From Candidatus Fermentithermobacillaceae bacterium (GTDB lineage: Bacteria; Bacillota; Sulfobacillia; Fermentithermobacillales; Fermentithermobacillaceae), in contig DUUV01000044.1 of the NCBI GenBank assembly GCA_012841375.1, forward strand, positions 1 to 64,000: 64,000 nt of DNA. Reading direction: 5' to 3'. Below are positions 9,060 to 18,465 of this stretch, one piece after another. The first letter of the stretch is position 1. Each line of letters opens with the position of its first letter. A program made the position numbers and the translations under genes. The notes beneath the pieces are model-generated. The model had not been told where the DNA came from, ran no database searches, and was given only the letters and a program-made list of their open reading frames with translations.

Positions 9060-9818
9060 ATGGATCTCAAGGACCTCATCCCTACCCCAAAACTGCTGGA
9101 AGCCAGGAACGTACTTGTGATATTCCCTCATCCCGACGACGCGGAACTTACATCAGGCGGCACCGTAGCGCTTTTGACGGCCAGGGGTGCCAAGGTGACT
9201 TACTGCTGCGCGACCGACGGCAGCATGGGCTCCTTTGACCCGGCCATGACCCGCCAGCGTGTCGCGGACATCCGCAAGAAGGAGCAGGAGGAAGCCGGGA
9301 GAATCCTCGGAGTCAAGGACATCCACTGGTTGGACTTCCCGGACGGTTTTCTGCCTGACGTCGAGACAGTCCGCCCAAAAATCGTGAGGGTCATTCGCCG
9401 CGTCAGGCCCGACTTCATCATTACGCTAGATCCGTGGCTCACCTACGAGGCCCATCCCGACCACAGGAAGACGGCCATGGCCGCGGTCGAAGCGGCTCTC
9501 TATGCGGCATTTCCGCTGGCTTATCCGGATGACGCCAAGGAAGGCCTGTCGCCTCACTCCGTGAAAGGCATTGCCCTGGCCGTCTCAAGCCACCCCAACA
9601 CCGTCATAGACATCACCGAGGCCTGGGACCGCAAGATGGCAGCGTGCCTGTGCCATAGATCCCAATTCCCTGAACACGTATGGAAGAATGTGTTCGCCCC
9701 GGTCCTCACGGCCAAATCTGCAGAGATAGGACGCAAGATCGGTGCGGCCTACGCGGAAGACTTTAAGGTAATGACGACGACGCACCTTCACATAATGGCC
9801 GACGCCTGGCGGATGTAA
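9060..9818 (+). CDS. PIG-L/LmbE-family deacetylase
   Basis: NVLVIFPHPDDAELTSGGTVALLTARGAKVTYCCATDG and AHPDHRKTAMAAVEAALYAA. Confidence 0.92.
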   Translation: MDLKDLIPTPKLLEARNVLVIFPHPDDAELTSGGTVALLTARGAKVTYCCATDGSMGSFDPAMTRQRVADIRKKEQEEAGRILGVKDIHWLDFPDGFLPDVETVRPKIVRVIRRVRPDFIITLDPWLTYEAHPDHRKTAMAAVEAALYAAFPLAYPDDAKEGLSPHSVKGIALAVSSHPNTVIDITEAWDRKMAACLCHRSQFPEHVWKNVFAPVLTAKSAEIGRKIGAAYAEDFKVMTTTHLHIMADAWRM

Positions 9819-9834
9819 GCAAGGAGTGGAATCG

Positions 9835-11154
9835 ATGAAAGAGATCAAGTTGGCCATCCTTGGAGGCGGCTCTTCATACACTCCCGAGTTGCTTGACGGA
9901 GTCGCCAAACGGTATCTGGAGGGAGAGTTCCACGCCAAGGAAATCGTCATGGTAGATATCCCTGAGGGACGAGACCGCATGGAGACCGTCGCGTCCTTCG
10001 CCCGCCGGATGTTGTCCAAACGCGGCATGCCGTGCAGCCTGACGACGACGGTCAACCGGCGCGAAGCCTTCGACGGCGCGTCATTCGTCATCAGCCAGGT
10101 CAGGGTCGGCGGAATGCTTTCCAGACGGAAAGACGAGCACATCCCCCTGAAGCACGGGGTGATCGGCCAGGAGACAACGGGCGCCGGAGGGTTCGCCAAC
10201 GCCCTGCGGACCATCCCCGTGTCCCTCGAGTTCGCCAGAGAGATGCAGGACAGGTGTCCCGATGCCTGGCTCCTCAACTTCTCGAACCCCTCGGGACTCG
10301 TCACCGAGGCCCTCATACGTTACTCCGACACAAAAACATTCGGGCTGTGCAACGTACCCATCGGGATAAGGATGGGAGTGGCAAAGGCACTGGGCGTTCA
10401 ACCGTCGCAGGTGAGCATGGACGTGTCAGGGCTAAACCATCTGTCGTTCGTGACGGGGATATGGGTGGGCGACCATGATGCTACGGTAACGATCTTTGAC
10501 TCTCCCTTGTTTGATGAGTATCTCAAGATCGAGAAGTACGGCGCCCGTATGGGCAGGTTCCTAAAGCGGTTGCGCGTCATCCCGGCGAGTTACTTGTCTT
10601 ATTACTGGTGCACCGAAAGGGCACTGAGAGAGCAGTTGGACGATCTGTCCGGTGAGAAAGGGTCACGGGCGGACGAGGTTATGAGGATCGAAAGAGACCT
10701 CTTCCAGATGTATGCCAAGCCGGAGAACGCAGACCTCCCCGAGGCCCTCAAGAAGCGCGGCGGCGCGTACTACTCGGATGTAGCCCTGAACAGCATCTCG
10801 GCCATTGTCAACAACAGGCCGGTGGTGGAAGCGCTGAACGTGGTCAACCGGGGATCGGTTCCGGGGATTTCGGCCGGCTCGGTGGTTGAAGTGAGCTGCA
10901 TGGTAGACGCCCGCGGCCCCCACCCCCTGGCGCAGAAGCCTCTCCCGCCTGAGGTCATGGGCTTGGTGCAACAGGTAAAGGCGTACGAGAGCCTAACGGT
11001 GGAGGCTGCCGTGACCGGCGATATTGAAAAGGCCTTCTTCGCGCTCCTCAACCACCCACTGATACCGGGCGCCGACACGGCTCAGGCACTGCTCAAAGAC
11101 ATACTGGAGGCCAATAAGGACTACCTGCCCAGGTTCGCCGGGAAGGCGTTCTAG
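9835..11154 (+). CDS. Glycoside hydrolase family 4 protein (6-phospho-beta-glucosidase-like), second paralog
   Basis: AILGGGSSYTPELLDGV, ISQVRVGGM, GQETTGAGGFANALRTIP, CNVPIG, GLNHLSF. Confidence 0.93.
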   Translation: MKEIKLAILGGGSSYTPELLDGVAKRYLEGEFHAKEIVMVDIPEGRDRMETVASFARRMLSKRGMPCSLTTTVNRREAFDGASFVISQVRVGGMLSRRKDEHIPLKHGVIGQETTGAGGFANALRTIPVSLEFAREMQDRCPDAWLLNFSNPSGLVTEALIRYSDTKTFGLCNVPIGIRMGVAKALGVQPSQVSMDVSGLNHLSFVTGIWVGDHDATVTIFDSPLFDEYLKIEKYGARMGRFLKRLRVIPASYLSYYWCTERALREQLDDLSGEKGSRADEVMRIERDLFQMYAKPENADLPEALKKRGGAYYSDVALNSISAIVNNRPVVEALNVVNRGSVPGISAGSVVEVSCMVDARGPHPLAQKPLPPEVMGLVQQVKAYESLTVEAAVTGDIEKAFFALLNHPLIPGADTAQALLKDILEANKDYLPRFAGKAF

Positions 11155-11186
11155 GGCGCTTTCGAAGTGCATGAGGAGGGGACAAA

Positions 11187-12194
11187 GTGAGATACGCGCT
11201 CGGAGTTGACGGCGGAGCCACAAAAACCTTGGCCGTGGTCGGGGACGAGAGAGGACGCGTGCTCGGCGTTGGCCTGGGAGGCCCGACCAACTACCAGATG
11301 ACCGGCCTGGAGACGGCCATGCGGAATCTCGAGAGTGCCGTTTCGGCCGCCTTGTCTACGGCAGGTCTTGACATTACCTCCATCGGTCACGCGGTTTTCG
11401 GCCTGGCGGGGGCAGACTTCCCCATTGACTTCGAGAACTTCAACAAGGGGATCTCGGCTCTTTACCCAGGGCTCGATTTTCAGATAACGAATGACACCTG
11501 GGTCGGTTTCCGGGCGGGAACCGGGGCATCCTTCGGCGGAGTCGTCATTTCGGGCTCCGGGGCAAACTACGCCGCCGCGACGCCTGACGGCCGCAAGGTG
11601 ACCGGCCGGGGGATGGGATACGAATGGGGATCGGCGGGTGGAGCGGGTCTACTTATAAGGGATGCGATCCACTACGCTTTCCGCTCCCACGACGGCACAG
11701 GACCCAAGACCGGCCTGGAAGAGGCTGTCTTGAGCCTCCTCGGTTTCCCGAGCTACGACGACCTCTCCCTGTACATGTACCAACACCAGGGCCAGTTCGG
11801 CCAGATATTCACGAAAGCCGCCCAGATAGTCCCCGCCCTCTTTCAACTGGCCTTCCAGGGTGACCGCGTGGCCCAGGACATTTTGGTGCGGACGGGAGAG
11901 GCAATGGGCGAGATCATCGGAGGGCTGCTGGCGGGACTCGGGATGAGCCAGATCCCGGTCGACGTGGTGCTGGTCGGAAGCGTTTTTACCAAAGGGGTGT
12001 GCCCCCTCATGATATCGGCCATGAAGACGGCGTGCCAGCGCCTCGTGCCGCTGGCCGAGTTCAAGCCGGTTGAGATGGAGCCCGCCGGCGGGGCGTACCT
12101 GATGGCGCTGGAGGCCATGGGGATCCCGGGCGACGCCGTCCGCCAGGCGGTCATCGAGACGCTGGAGGAGCGGATGAAAGCTCTAGAGACCTAG
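11187..12194 (+). CDS. BadF/BadG/BcrA/BcrD-type ATPase / N-acetylglucosamine kinase-like
   Basis: YALGVDGGATKTLAVVGDERGRVLG..., GSGANYAA, GMGYEWGSAGGAG; GTG start. Confidence 0.88.
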   Translation: MRYALGVDGGATKTLAVVGDERGRVLGVGLGGPTNYQMTGLETAMRNLESAVSAALSTAGLDITSIGHAVFGLAGADFPIDFENFNKGISALYPGLDFQITNDTWVGFRAGTGASFGGVVISGSGANYAAATPDGRKVTGRGMGYEWGSAGGAGLLIRDAIHYAFRSHDGTGPKTGLEEAVLSLLGFPSYDDLSLYMYQHQGQFGQIFTKAAQIVPALFQLAFQGDRVAQDILVRTGEAMGEIIGGLLAGLGMSQIPVDVVLVGSVFTKGVCPLMISAMKTACQRLVPLAEFKPVEMEPAGGAYLMALEAMGIPGDAVRQAVIETLEERMKALET

Positions 12195-12290
12195 CCTTCC
12201 CCCCGCATACGACTCAATCGAGGATCGCGTGGGGCGGGCGAGTCCACGGTGGGCCGGCAACCCGGACTGCCCGATAAAAGCCTAATACAA

Positions 12291-12325
12291 GGGACCATCC
12301 TGTCCTGCCCGGACGGGATGGTCCC
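12291..12325 (-). terminator. Rho-independent terminator downstream of grpE
   Basis: Perfect stem GGGACCATCC/GGATGGTCCC; T-rich TTGTATTAGGCTTTTAT follows on the minus strand. Confidence 0.75.
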
Positions 12326-12395
12326 TGAAAGTCAATGCGTTCCGGTCTCTCCGGCGCTTAGCCGGCGAGGCGAGCCAAGCCCTATGAAAGCCCGG

Positions 12396-13058
12396 CTACC
12401 GTATCACCTTCACTCTAGTGGCCCTGAGGACGGTTCCTCTGTACACGTACCCTGTCTGGAGCTCCTCTATCACAGTCCCGTGCTCGCCCCCGCCGTCCTC
12501 TGCCGCTACCGCTTCGTGGTATTCCGGGTTCATCACTTTGCCGACAGGCGATTCTATAGGTTCTACTCCCTCGCGGAGAAGCACATCCATGAGCTGCTTC
12601 CGTATCATGACGACACCTTTGTGGAAAGCATCGAAGTGAGCGTCTCCCGAATCGATTCCTTTCTCGGCAGCCTTGAGAAAACGCTCAAAGTTGTCCATCA
12701 CGTCAAGAAGCGCTTTCATGAAATCGCTCTTTTCTCGAAGAAGTCGGTCTTCGAAGTCCCGCTCGGTCCTTCTCCTGAATCCATCGAAATCCGCCTTGGT
12801 CCGGTTGTACTGGTCAAAAAGAGCCGTTGCCTTGGATTGCCAAGTATCCAGCTCAGAAGTGAGCCGCGCCGCTTCTTCGCTTGCGGCCTCAAGTTGTTCC
12901 TCCAGTTCGGCAACTCTTGCAGAGAGCTCCTGAACCTGGGCTCTGGGTTCGCCGCCGGCCTCCACTTTTTCAGCATGCTCCGCGGGAGCGGTCATGTCTT
13001 CAGGGCAGGTGCTTTCCTCTGGCCTATTGTCGCTATCGTCAACTGGCTTCTTATCCAC
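12396..13058 (-). CDS. grpE: Nucleotide exchange factor GrpE
   Basis: Coiled-coil, KADFDGFRRRTERDFE, GVEPIESPVGKVMNPEYHEAV, GYVYRGTVLRATRVKV. Confidence 0.95.
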   Translation of the reverse strand: MDKKPVDDSDNRPEESTCPEDMTAPAEHAEKVEAGGEPRAQVQELSARVAELEEQLEAASEEAARLTSELDTWQSKATALFDQYNRTKADFDGFRRRTERDFEDRLLREKSDFMKALLDVMDNFERFLKAAEKGIDSGDAHFDAFHKGVVMIRKQLMDVLLREGVEPIESPVGKVMNPEYHEAVAAEDGGGEHGTVIEELQTGYVYRGTVLRATRVKVIR

Positions 13059-13076
13059 TGCCTACCGCCCTTTCGA

Positions 13077-15014
13077 CTAGTGCTTGGGGTCTTCCGTATC
13101 CTTTTCCTTGAAGTCGGCGTCGTAGACATCGCCCTTAGGCTGATCCGACGCCCCTTCGCCGCCAGCCGCCTGGCCCTCGGTCCCCTGAGCTCCACCTTGA
13201 TTGGCCGCCGCCTGCCTGTACAGTTCCTCAGCCAGTTTGGCCGCTGAATCCCTCAAGTCCTCGGCAGCTTTCTTCAGCTCCTCGGTCGAGCCGGTCTTCA
13301 GGGTCTCCTTGGCGCTTTCTACGGCCTTTTCAACCTTGGCTTTCTCTTCCGCCGAGACCTTGTCTCCCGCGTCCTTCAGGCTCTTCTCCACGGTGTATAT
13401 CAAGTGCTCCAGGTTGTTCTTGGCGTCTATGGCCTCACGCTGCCTCTTATCTTCCTCGGCGTGCTTCTGGGCCTCCTCGACCAACCTGTCGACCTCTTCT
13501 CTCGGTAGCTGGGTTGAGGCCTTGATGGTGATGTTCTGCTCTTTGCCCGTACCCATATCCTTGGCCGTCACCTTGAGGATGCCGTTGGCATCGATATCGA
13601 AAGCTACCTCGATCTGCGGTACGCCTCTTGGAGCAGGTGGAATCCCGGTCAGCATGAAACGCCCCAAGGTCCTGTTATCCTTGGCCATCTGCCTCTCGCC
13701 CTGCAAGACATGGATCTCCACCTGGGTCTGAAAGTCAGCGGTGGTAGAGAACATCTGACTCTTGCGAACGGGGATCGTGGTGTTCCTCATGATAAGCGGC
13801 GTCGCCACGCCACCGTAGGTCTCCACGCCCAGCGTAAGAGGTGTAACATCCAGGAGTACGATATCCTTGACATCTCCTGCGAGAACCCCGCCCTGAATCG
13901 CGGCTCCCACGGCCACGACCTCGTCAGGGTTCACGCTGCGATTGGGTTCCTTACCGGTGAGCGACCGGACCAGCTCCTGAATGCGGGGCATCCGTGTGGA
14001 CCCGCCGACAAGGATAACCTCGTCCACGTCCTTCGCGTCAAGCTTGGCGTCGCTCAAGACCTGTCTGAACGGCTTGACGCACCGGTCCGTAAGGTCTGCG
14101 GTGAGTTCTTCGAACTTGGCCCTGGTCACTCGGACTTCCAGATGGAGGGGCTGCCCCTCCCTATCCGCCGAGATGAACGGGAGGCTGACGGTAGTCTCAA
14201 GTACCTGGGAAAGCTCGACCTTGGCCTTCTCAGAAGCTTCGATGAGTCTCTGTAGAGCGCGTCTATCCTTGCGGAGGTCAATGCCGTTCTCCTTCTGGAA
14301 CTCTGCCGCCACGTAGTCGACGATTTTCTGGTCATAGTCATCGCCGCCCAGGTGAGTGTCACCGGCGGTGGCGAGGACCTCCAGCACACCGTCGCCGACT
14401 TCCAGGAGAGACACGTCAAACGTCCCGCCGCCCAAATCCCAGACCAGGATCTTCTGGTTCTTCTTCTTGTCGATCCCGTAAGCCAGCGATGCCGCCGTAG
14501 GCTCGTTGATGATCCTGAGCACTTCGAGACCTGCGATGCGGCCCGCGTCCTTGGTGGCCTGGCGCTGGGCGTCATTGAAGTAGGCGGGGACTGTGATCAC
14601 CGCCTGAGTGACCGGTTCACCGAGATACTTCTCGGCATCTTCTTTCATCTTCCTAAGTATGTGGGCCGAGACCTCTTCGGGAGTTATCTCGTTGTCGATG
14701 CCCGGCAGATAGACACGCACCTCATCGTGCTTGCCCCTGCGGATCTGGTAGGGGATCCTGTTCCTCTCCAGCTCAACTTCATCGTACCTGCGGCCCATGA
14801 ACCTCTTGATCGAGAAAACTGTATTCTCTGGGTTGAGCACGCCCTGGCGCTTGGCCAGCTGCCCCACCATCTTCTCGCCCTTCTTGGAGAACCCGACCAC
14901 CGAAGGAGTGACCCTCGACCCTTCTGAGCTGATTATCACAGTAGGCTCGGAACCCTCCATCACGGCGATGACAGAGTTGGTGGTTCCCAGATCAATGCCG
15001 ACAACCTTGCCCAT
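13077..15014 (-). CDS. dnaK: Chaperone DnaK (Hsp70)
   Basis: [61 protein letters not shown]; start at MGKVVGIDL with ggaggt RBS. Confidence 0.98.
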   Translation of the reverse strand: MGKVVGIDLGTTNSVIAVMEGSEPTVIISSEGSRVTPSVVGFSKKGEKMVGQLAKRQGVLNPENTVFSIKRFMGRRYDEVELERNRIPYQIRRGKHDEVRVYLPGIDNEITPEEVSAHILRKMKEDAEKYLGEPVTQAVITVPAYFNDAQRQATKDAGRIAGLEVLRIINEPTAASLAYGIDKKKNQKILVWDLGGGTFDVSLLEVGDGVLEVLATAGDTHLGGDDYDQKIVDYVAAEFQKENGIDLRKDRRALQRLIEASEKAKVELSQVLETTVSLPFISADREGQPLHLEVRVTRAKFEELTADLTDRCVKPFRQVLSDAKLDAKDVDEVILVGGSTRMPRIQELVRSLTGKEPNRSVNPDEVVAVGAAIQGGVLAGDVKDIVLLDVTPLTLGVETYGGVATPLIMRNTTIPVRKSQMFSTTADFQTQVEIHVLQGERQMAKDNRTLGRFMLTGIPPAPRGVPQIEVAFDIDANGILKVTAKDMGTGKEQNITIKASTQLPREEVDRLVEEAQKHAEEDKRQREAIDAKNNLEHLIYTVEKSLKDAGDKVSAEEKAKVEKAVESAKETLKTGSTEELKKAAEDLRDSAAKLAEELYRQAAANQGGAQGTEGQAAGGEGASDQPKGDVYDADFKEKDTEDPKH

Positions 15015-15144
15015 ACACGCACCTCCGTTGACTGTCTGTTGACTGCATATCGATTGACCGCTGCGGACGTAACCTAGTCTTGACATGAGGAGCGAATCAG
15101 GCTCCCCAACACACTCTCACCGAATCGGCAACTTCCCAGGAGAG

Positions 15145-15561
15145 TCAGGTCTTCCGGCTCGATGGGCTCGGGGGTTTGGACCCACTACGAACACTCCCAC
15201 ACAACCCGAGCATACCACCCCATTCACCGCCCGGTTCCTCACCGTCGTCATCATCCGACGCGTCATTCGGGCCCGTCGCCGGGGGGTCGTCATCGGGTCC
15301 ATCACGCCCGCCATCCTCCATGGCCAGGATCACCCTCACACCCTGGAGGTTCACCCCTCTCTCTCTGCACAGATAGACGATCCTGGATAGAAGCCTGAGG
15401 TCATCGTCGGAGTAGAGGCGGATGTTTGATTCGGTTCTGAACGGGGATATGAGACCCTCATTCTCCACCTGCCGCAGAAACTGGGGGCTGGCGCCCAGGA
15501 GTCGCGCGGCCACGCTGATGGTGTACACAGGTTCCTTCGGACCGTGGAAGACCACATACAT
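15145..15561 (-). CDS. hspR: MerR-family heat-shock regulator, HspR-like
   Basis: PVYTISVAARLLGASPQFLRQVENEGLISPFRTESNIRLYSDDDLRLLSRIVYLCRERGVNLQGVRVILAMED; directly upstream of dnaK; ggggaggtgATG start. Confidence 0.8.
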   Translation of the reverse strand: MYVVFHGPKEPVYTISVAARLLGASPQFLRQVENEGLISPFRTESNIRLYSDDDLRLLSRIVYLCRERGVNLQGVRVILAMEDGGRDGPDDDPPATGPNDASDDDDGEEPGGEWGGMLGLCGSVRSGSKPPSPSSRKT

Positions 15562-15601
15562 CACCTCCCCTGCCAATACAACAAGAAACCTATTGGTCAC
15601 T

Positions 15602-15633
15602 GATAATTATCTTTATGTACGATGATAATTATC
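15602..15633. promoter_or_regulatory. Paired perfect palindromes GATAATTATC x2 (candidate operator)
   Basis: GATAATTATC at 15602-15611 and 15624-15633, 22 bp centre to centre, between divergent hspR and permease gene. Confidence 0.5.
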
Positions 15634-15744
15634 CTACCCTGAGGCGTCAACATATCTGCGAAGTGCGGTCAAGAGAAGGATACTCCCGCCATCAGGCCGA
15701 ATTGTCTCACAATCAGGAGGACCCGCGGGGAGGCCGATTCTCAC

Positions 15745-17115
15745 ATGTTCGTAGCCCTGGGACTCAAGAACGCCTGGCGTAACCGTGGCAAGACGGCTTT
15801 GGGCATCGTTAGCATGGCGGTTGCCGCAGTAATCTTTATGTCCAGCTCCACGTTAAGTAAAGGGTACCCTGCAAGGGCCTATTGGGAGGCCAGGCAGCTC
15901 ATCGGCGCGGAGATCCTCATGCTTCCCGAGAAAATCGCCCTCTCCACAGACACGCTGTCTACCGGAGGATATACCTGGGAGTTTCTAAAGAGGAGCTACG
16001 ACAGACCAAACCCGGTGATGGGTTTCGACCCTACCCCGTACCGGTACGGGGCGATGCGTGGCGTGGCCCCGGACGGCGGCGACAAACACCTCCTGTCCAT
16101 GATCGACCGTGTCGTTAAGGAGCTCGGCCAAGACCCCAATGTCTCCCGCGTGACGGTGAGGGAGTCTCTGCCCTTTCTGGTCCTGCTCCAACTTAAGAGC
16201 GACGAACCCGCCTTCTATGGTTACGGCTTTATCGAGCCCCGGGACATTACTGCCGACCTGGAACAATATGGCCTGGGTGATACGGTCCGGGGTCGCTACT
16301 TGGCCGAAGGTGATCTCCTGAAGGGCGTGGTTTGTAGTGGGTGGCCGTTCCTCCAGCTCACAGGAAGGGTCAGCCTCGAGTTCCCAAGGATGTCGGAAAG
16401 CGGCTACGATTACGAGAACGCCCTGACGGAGCAGATCGAAATCGTGGGCGAAATGAGTTTTCGAACCTCCAACCCGGCTCTGCCGGCATACTCCAACCCT
16501 GTAGTGTTTGTGACGCCCCAGACTCTTGAGAAGATAAAGGAAGCTACGGGGATTCCCGACTCGGAAACTGTCTGGGGGATCGGAGTCTCAGTCAAGAACA
16601 TGGCTGAGTTGGAGAGCTATGTTGCTCTCTTAAGGCGTCAGTACCCCGATTTCACCGTGTATGCGGTTCCCCAGCTTGCCGCGGCGGCGTCCAACAGAGA
16701 CTCTGTCGGAGTGGGCGTTCCAATGGATATGAGGCGAGTGACCGAGGTGCTTTCATTCATGATCGCCGCGCTTCTGGCAGCGACAAACCTATCCATTCTC
16801 ATGCTCTCCAGGAAGAACGAGATCGGGATACTGAGAGCCTTGGGAGCCACCCAGTGGAACATCATATCCATGGTTTTGGCTGAGTCTTTGTGGATAGCTT
16901 TCCTCGGATCGCTGATCGGCGGTCTCACCACACAGCCCGCAGTCGCATACCAGTTGCTGTCCAACAAGATCGCCTCGCGGACTGTCGTTTTGACTATGGC
17001 AGCAAACCTGGGGAAACTCATGGGCTTCTCTCTCGGCGCAGCCGTGCTGTTTGGTTTCCTTCCGGTGGCTAAAGCGCTCAGAGTTACACCGGCTCAAGTC
17101 ATGAGGGGCGAGTAG
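15745..17115 (+). CDS. ABC transporter permease, FtsX/MacB-like
   Basis: N-terminal TM, large extracytoplasmic region, C-terminal FtsX domain MLSRKNEIGILRALGATQWNIISMVLAESLWI. Confidence 0.88.
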   Translation: MFVALGLKNAWRNRGKTALGIVSMAVAAVIFMSSSTLSKGYPARAYWEARQLIGAEILMLPEKIALSTDTLSTGGYTWEFLKRSYDRPNPVMGFDPTPYRYGAMRGVAPDGGDKHLLSMIDRVVKELGQDPNVSRVTVRESLPFLVLLQLKSDEPAFYGYGFIEPRDITADLEQYGLGDTVRGRYLAEGDLLKGVVCSGWPFLQLTGRVSLEFPRMSESGYDYENALTEQIEIVGEMSFRTSNPALPAYSNPVVFVTPQTLEKIKEATGIPDSETVWGIGVSVKNMAELESYVALLRRQYPDFTVYAVPQLAAAASNRDSVGVGVPMDMRRVTEVLSFMIAALLAATNLSILMLSRKNEIGILRALGATQWNIISMVLAESLWIAFLGSLIGGLTTQPAVAYQLLSNKIASRTVVLTMAANLGKLMGFSLGAAVLFGFLPVAKALRVTPAQVMRGE

Positions 17116-17130
17116 AGGTGCTGATAACCT

Positions 17131-18441
17131 ATGAGGGATAGCATTTACCTAGCGCAAAGTGGGTTCAGACAGAGACTCGGGACGTATCTGGTGATGGCCC
17201 TGCTTGTCGCATTTACTGTAGCAGGATATCTTGTCGTGGATTCCTACTGGAAAGACGCTGCGGAGATATCGACGGAGGGGGCGGAGCCGCTAAATTTCCC
17301 GTACATCAAGTCTCACGTTGTGCACGCGTACCTGTCGACGCCCCCGATCAGCAGAGACCCTGACGTACCTTCTCCGGCCAGAAAGTACATACCGCTTTTC
17401 AATGACACTGAGCTGGATAGGATACGAAACCTGGATAACGTAGAGTCACTGACGGTTGCTCTCTCAGAGGACAGCTTCTCGCGGTTCGGAAACCTGGAGT
17501 ACCTGTCCATAGAAGACGAAAACCCGCTTTGGGAAGACCTCGGTCTTCGCGAGGGGAGACTCCCCGAGAACTCTCAGGAGATACTGATCCCTGAAACCGT
17601 ACCCAATGCTTCGTCCTACATCGGACAGACGGTGTCCGTAAAGGTCACCCGGGCAACCGTGCCGCAGACGTTCTGGAAGGACCCGGTCCTGAAGGACGAC
17701 CCCGACCCGAACCCGGCCAAGAGCCTCAGAGTAGTCGGCGTCTATCGTCCGTCAAGCAGTATGTTGTCGGGCCTTGTAGGCTGGCTTGAGGTTAGAAGAG
17801 TGGAGGACTACCCGGAACTCGACCCAAAAACGGTACCTATGAGCTGGCCCGTCCCCAACACCATCTTTCTGAAACTGGATGACCCGTCAAGAGCCGGCTC
17901 CGTCTCTTTTGCCTGGCGCATCTTGTATCCCGAGATGCCGGAAGCGCCCTTTCCGATGATCCCGCCTTCGAAAGTAGAGTGGTTGCCTGACTTGCCTGAG
18001 AGGCTTATGAGCGAAGCTACAAGGCAAGTCGCCCAACCGGTGTTCACCAATACCTTGAATGCCTTTTCGCTGGGAACTATCGGGATATTCGCCGGTATGT
18101 TCATGTCGTTCCTAGACAGGCGTAAAGAACTCGGCATCATGAAGACAGTGGGAATCGACAGCGCTCACACTGCAGTGACCGTGAGCATGGAAGTTGTTTT
18201 CTCCGGCGTCTTGGGCACCTTGGGTGGCGTCTTGGCTGCGCACATGGTGACGAGATACTACGTGACGGGCATTTCAGGAAATCCGATCCTAATCCCTTGG
18301 ACGACTCTCGTTTCCGGAGTCTCCATCGCCGGCATCATCTTGTTGGCCGCCACATACATCCCCAACGCCATGGCACGTCAGGGAACAGTCATGGAACTCC
18401 TATACGGGCGGCCGATACCTTTGGTTAGGAAGAAAAACTGA
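17131..18441 (+). CDS. ABC transporter permease, FtsX-like
   Basis: FMSFLDRRKELGIMKTVGIDSAHTAVTVSMEVVFSGVLGTLGGV; tandem with preceding gene. Confidence 0.82.
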   Translation: MRDSIYLAQSGFRQRLGTYLVMALLVAFTVAGYLVVDSYWKDAAEISTEGAEPLNFPYIKSHVVHAYLSTPPISRDPDVPSPARKYIPLFNDTELDRIRNLDNVESLTVALSEDSFSRFGNLEYLSIEDENPLWEDLGLREGRLPENSQEILIPETVPNASSYIGQTVSVKVTRATVPQTFWKDPVLKDDPDPNPAKSLRVVGVYRPSSSMLSGLVGWLEVRRVEDYPELDPKTVPMSWPVPNTIFLKLDDPSRAGSVSFAWRILYPEMPEAPFPMIPPSKVEWLPDLPERLMSEATRQVAQPVFTNTLNAFSLGTIGIFAGMFMSFLDRRKELGIMKTVGIDSAHTAVTVSMEVVFSGVLGTLGGVLAAHMVTRYYVTGISGNPILIPWTTLVSGVSIAGIILLAATYIPNAMARQGTVMELLYGRPIPLVRKKN

Positions 18442-18465
18442 GCCGGCTGCCGGCACTTAAGCGGT

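Noticed and set aside
12249-13247. 332-aa + strand ORF over grpE and the 3' end of dnaK
   Set aside because: Antisense to clear grpE/dnaK frames and no domain signature.
13077-15600. CIRCE or HAIR heat-shock operator
   Set aside because: Looked for TTAGCACTC-N9-GAGTGCTAA and CTTGAGT-N7-ACTCAAG by eye upstream of dnaK and hspR; neither was visible.
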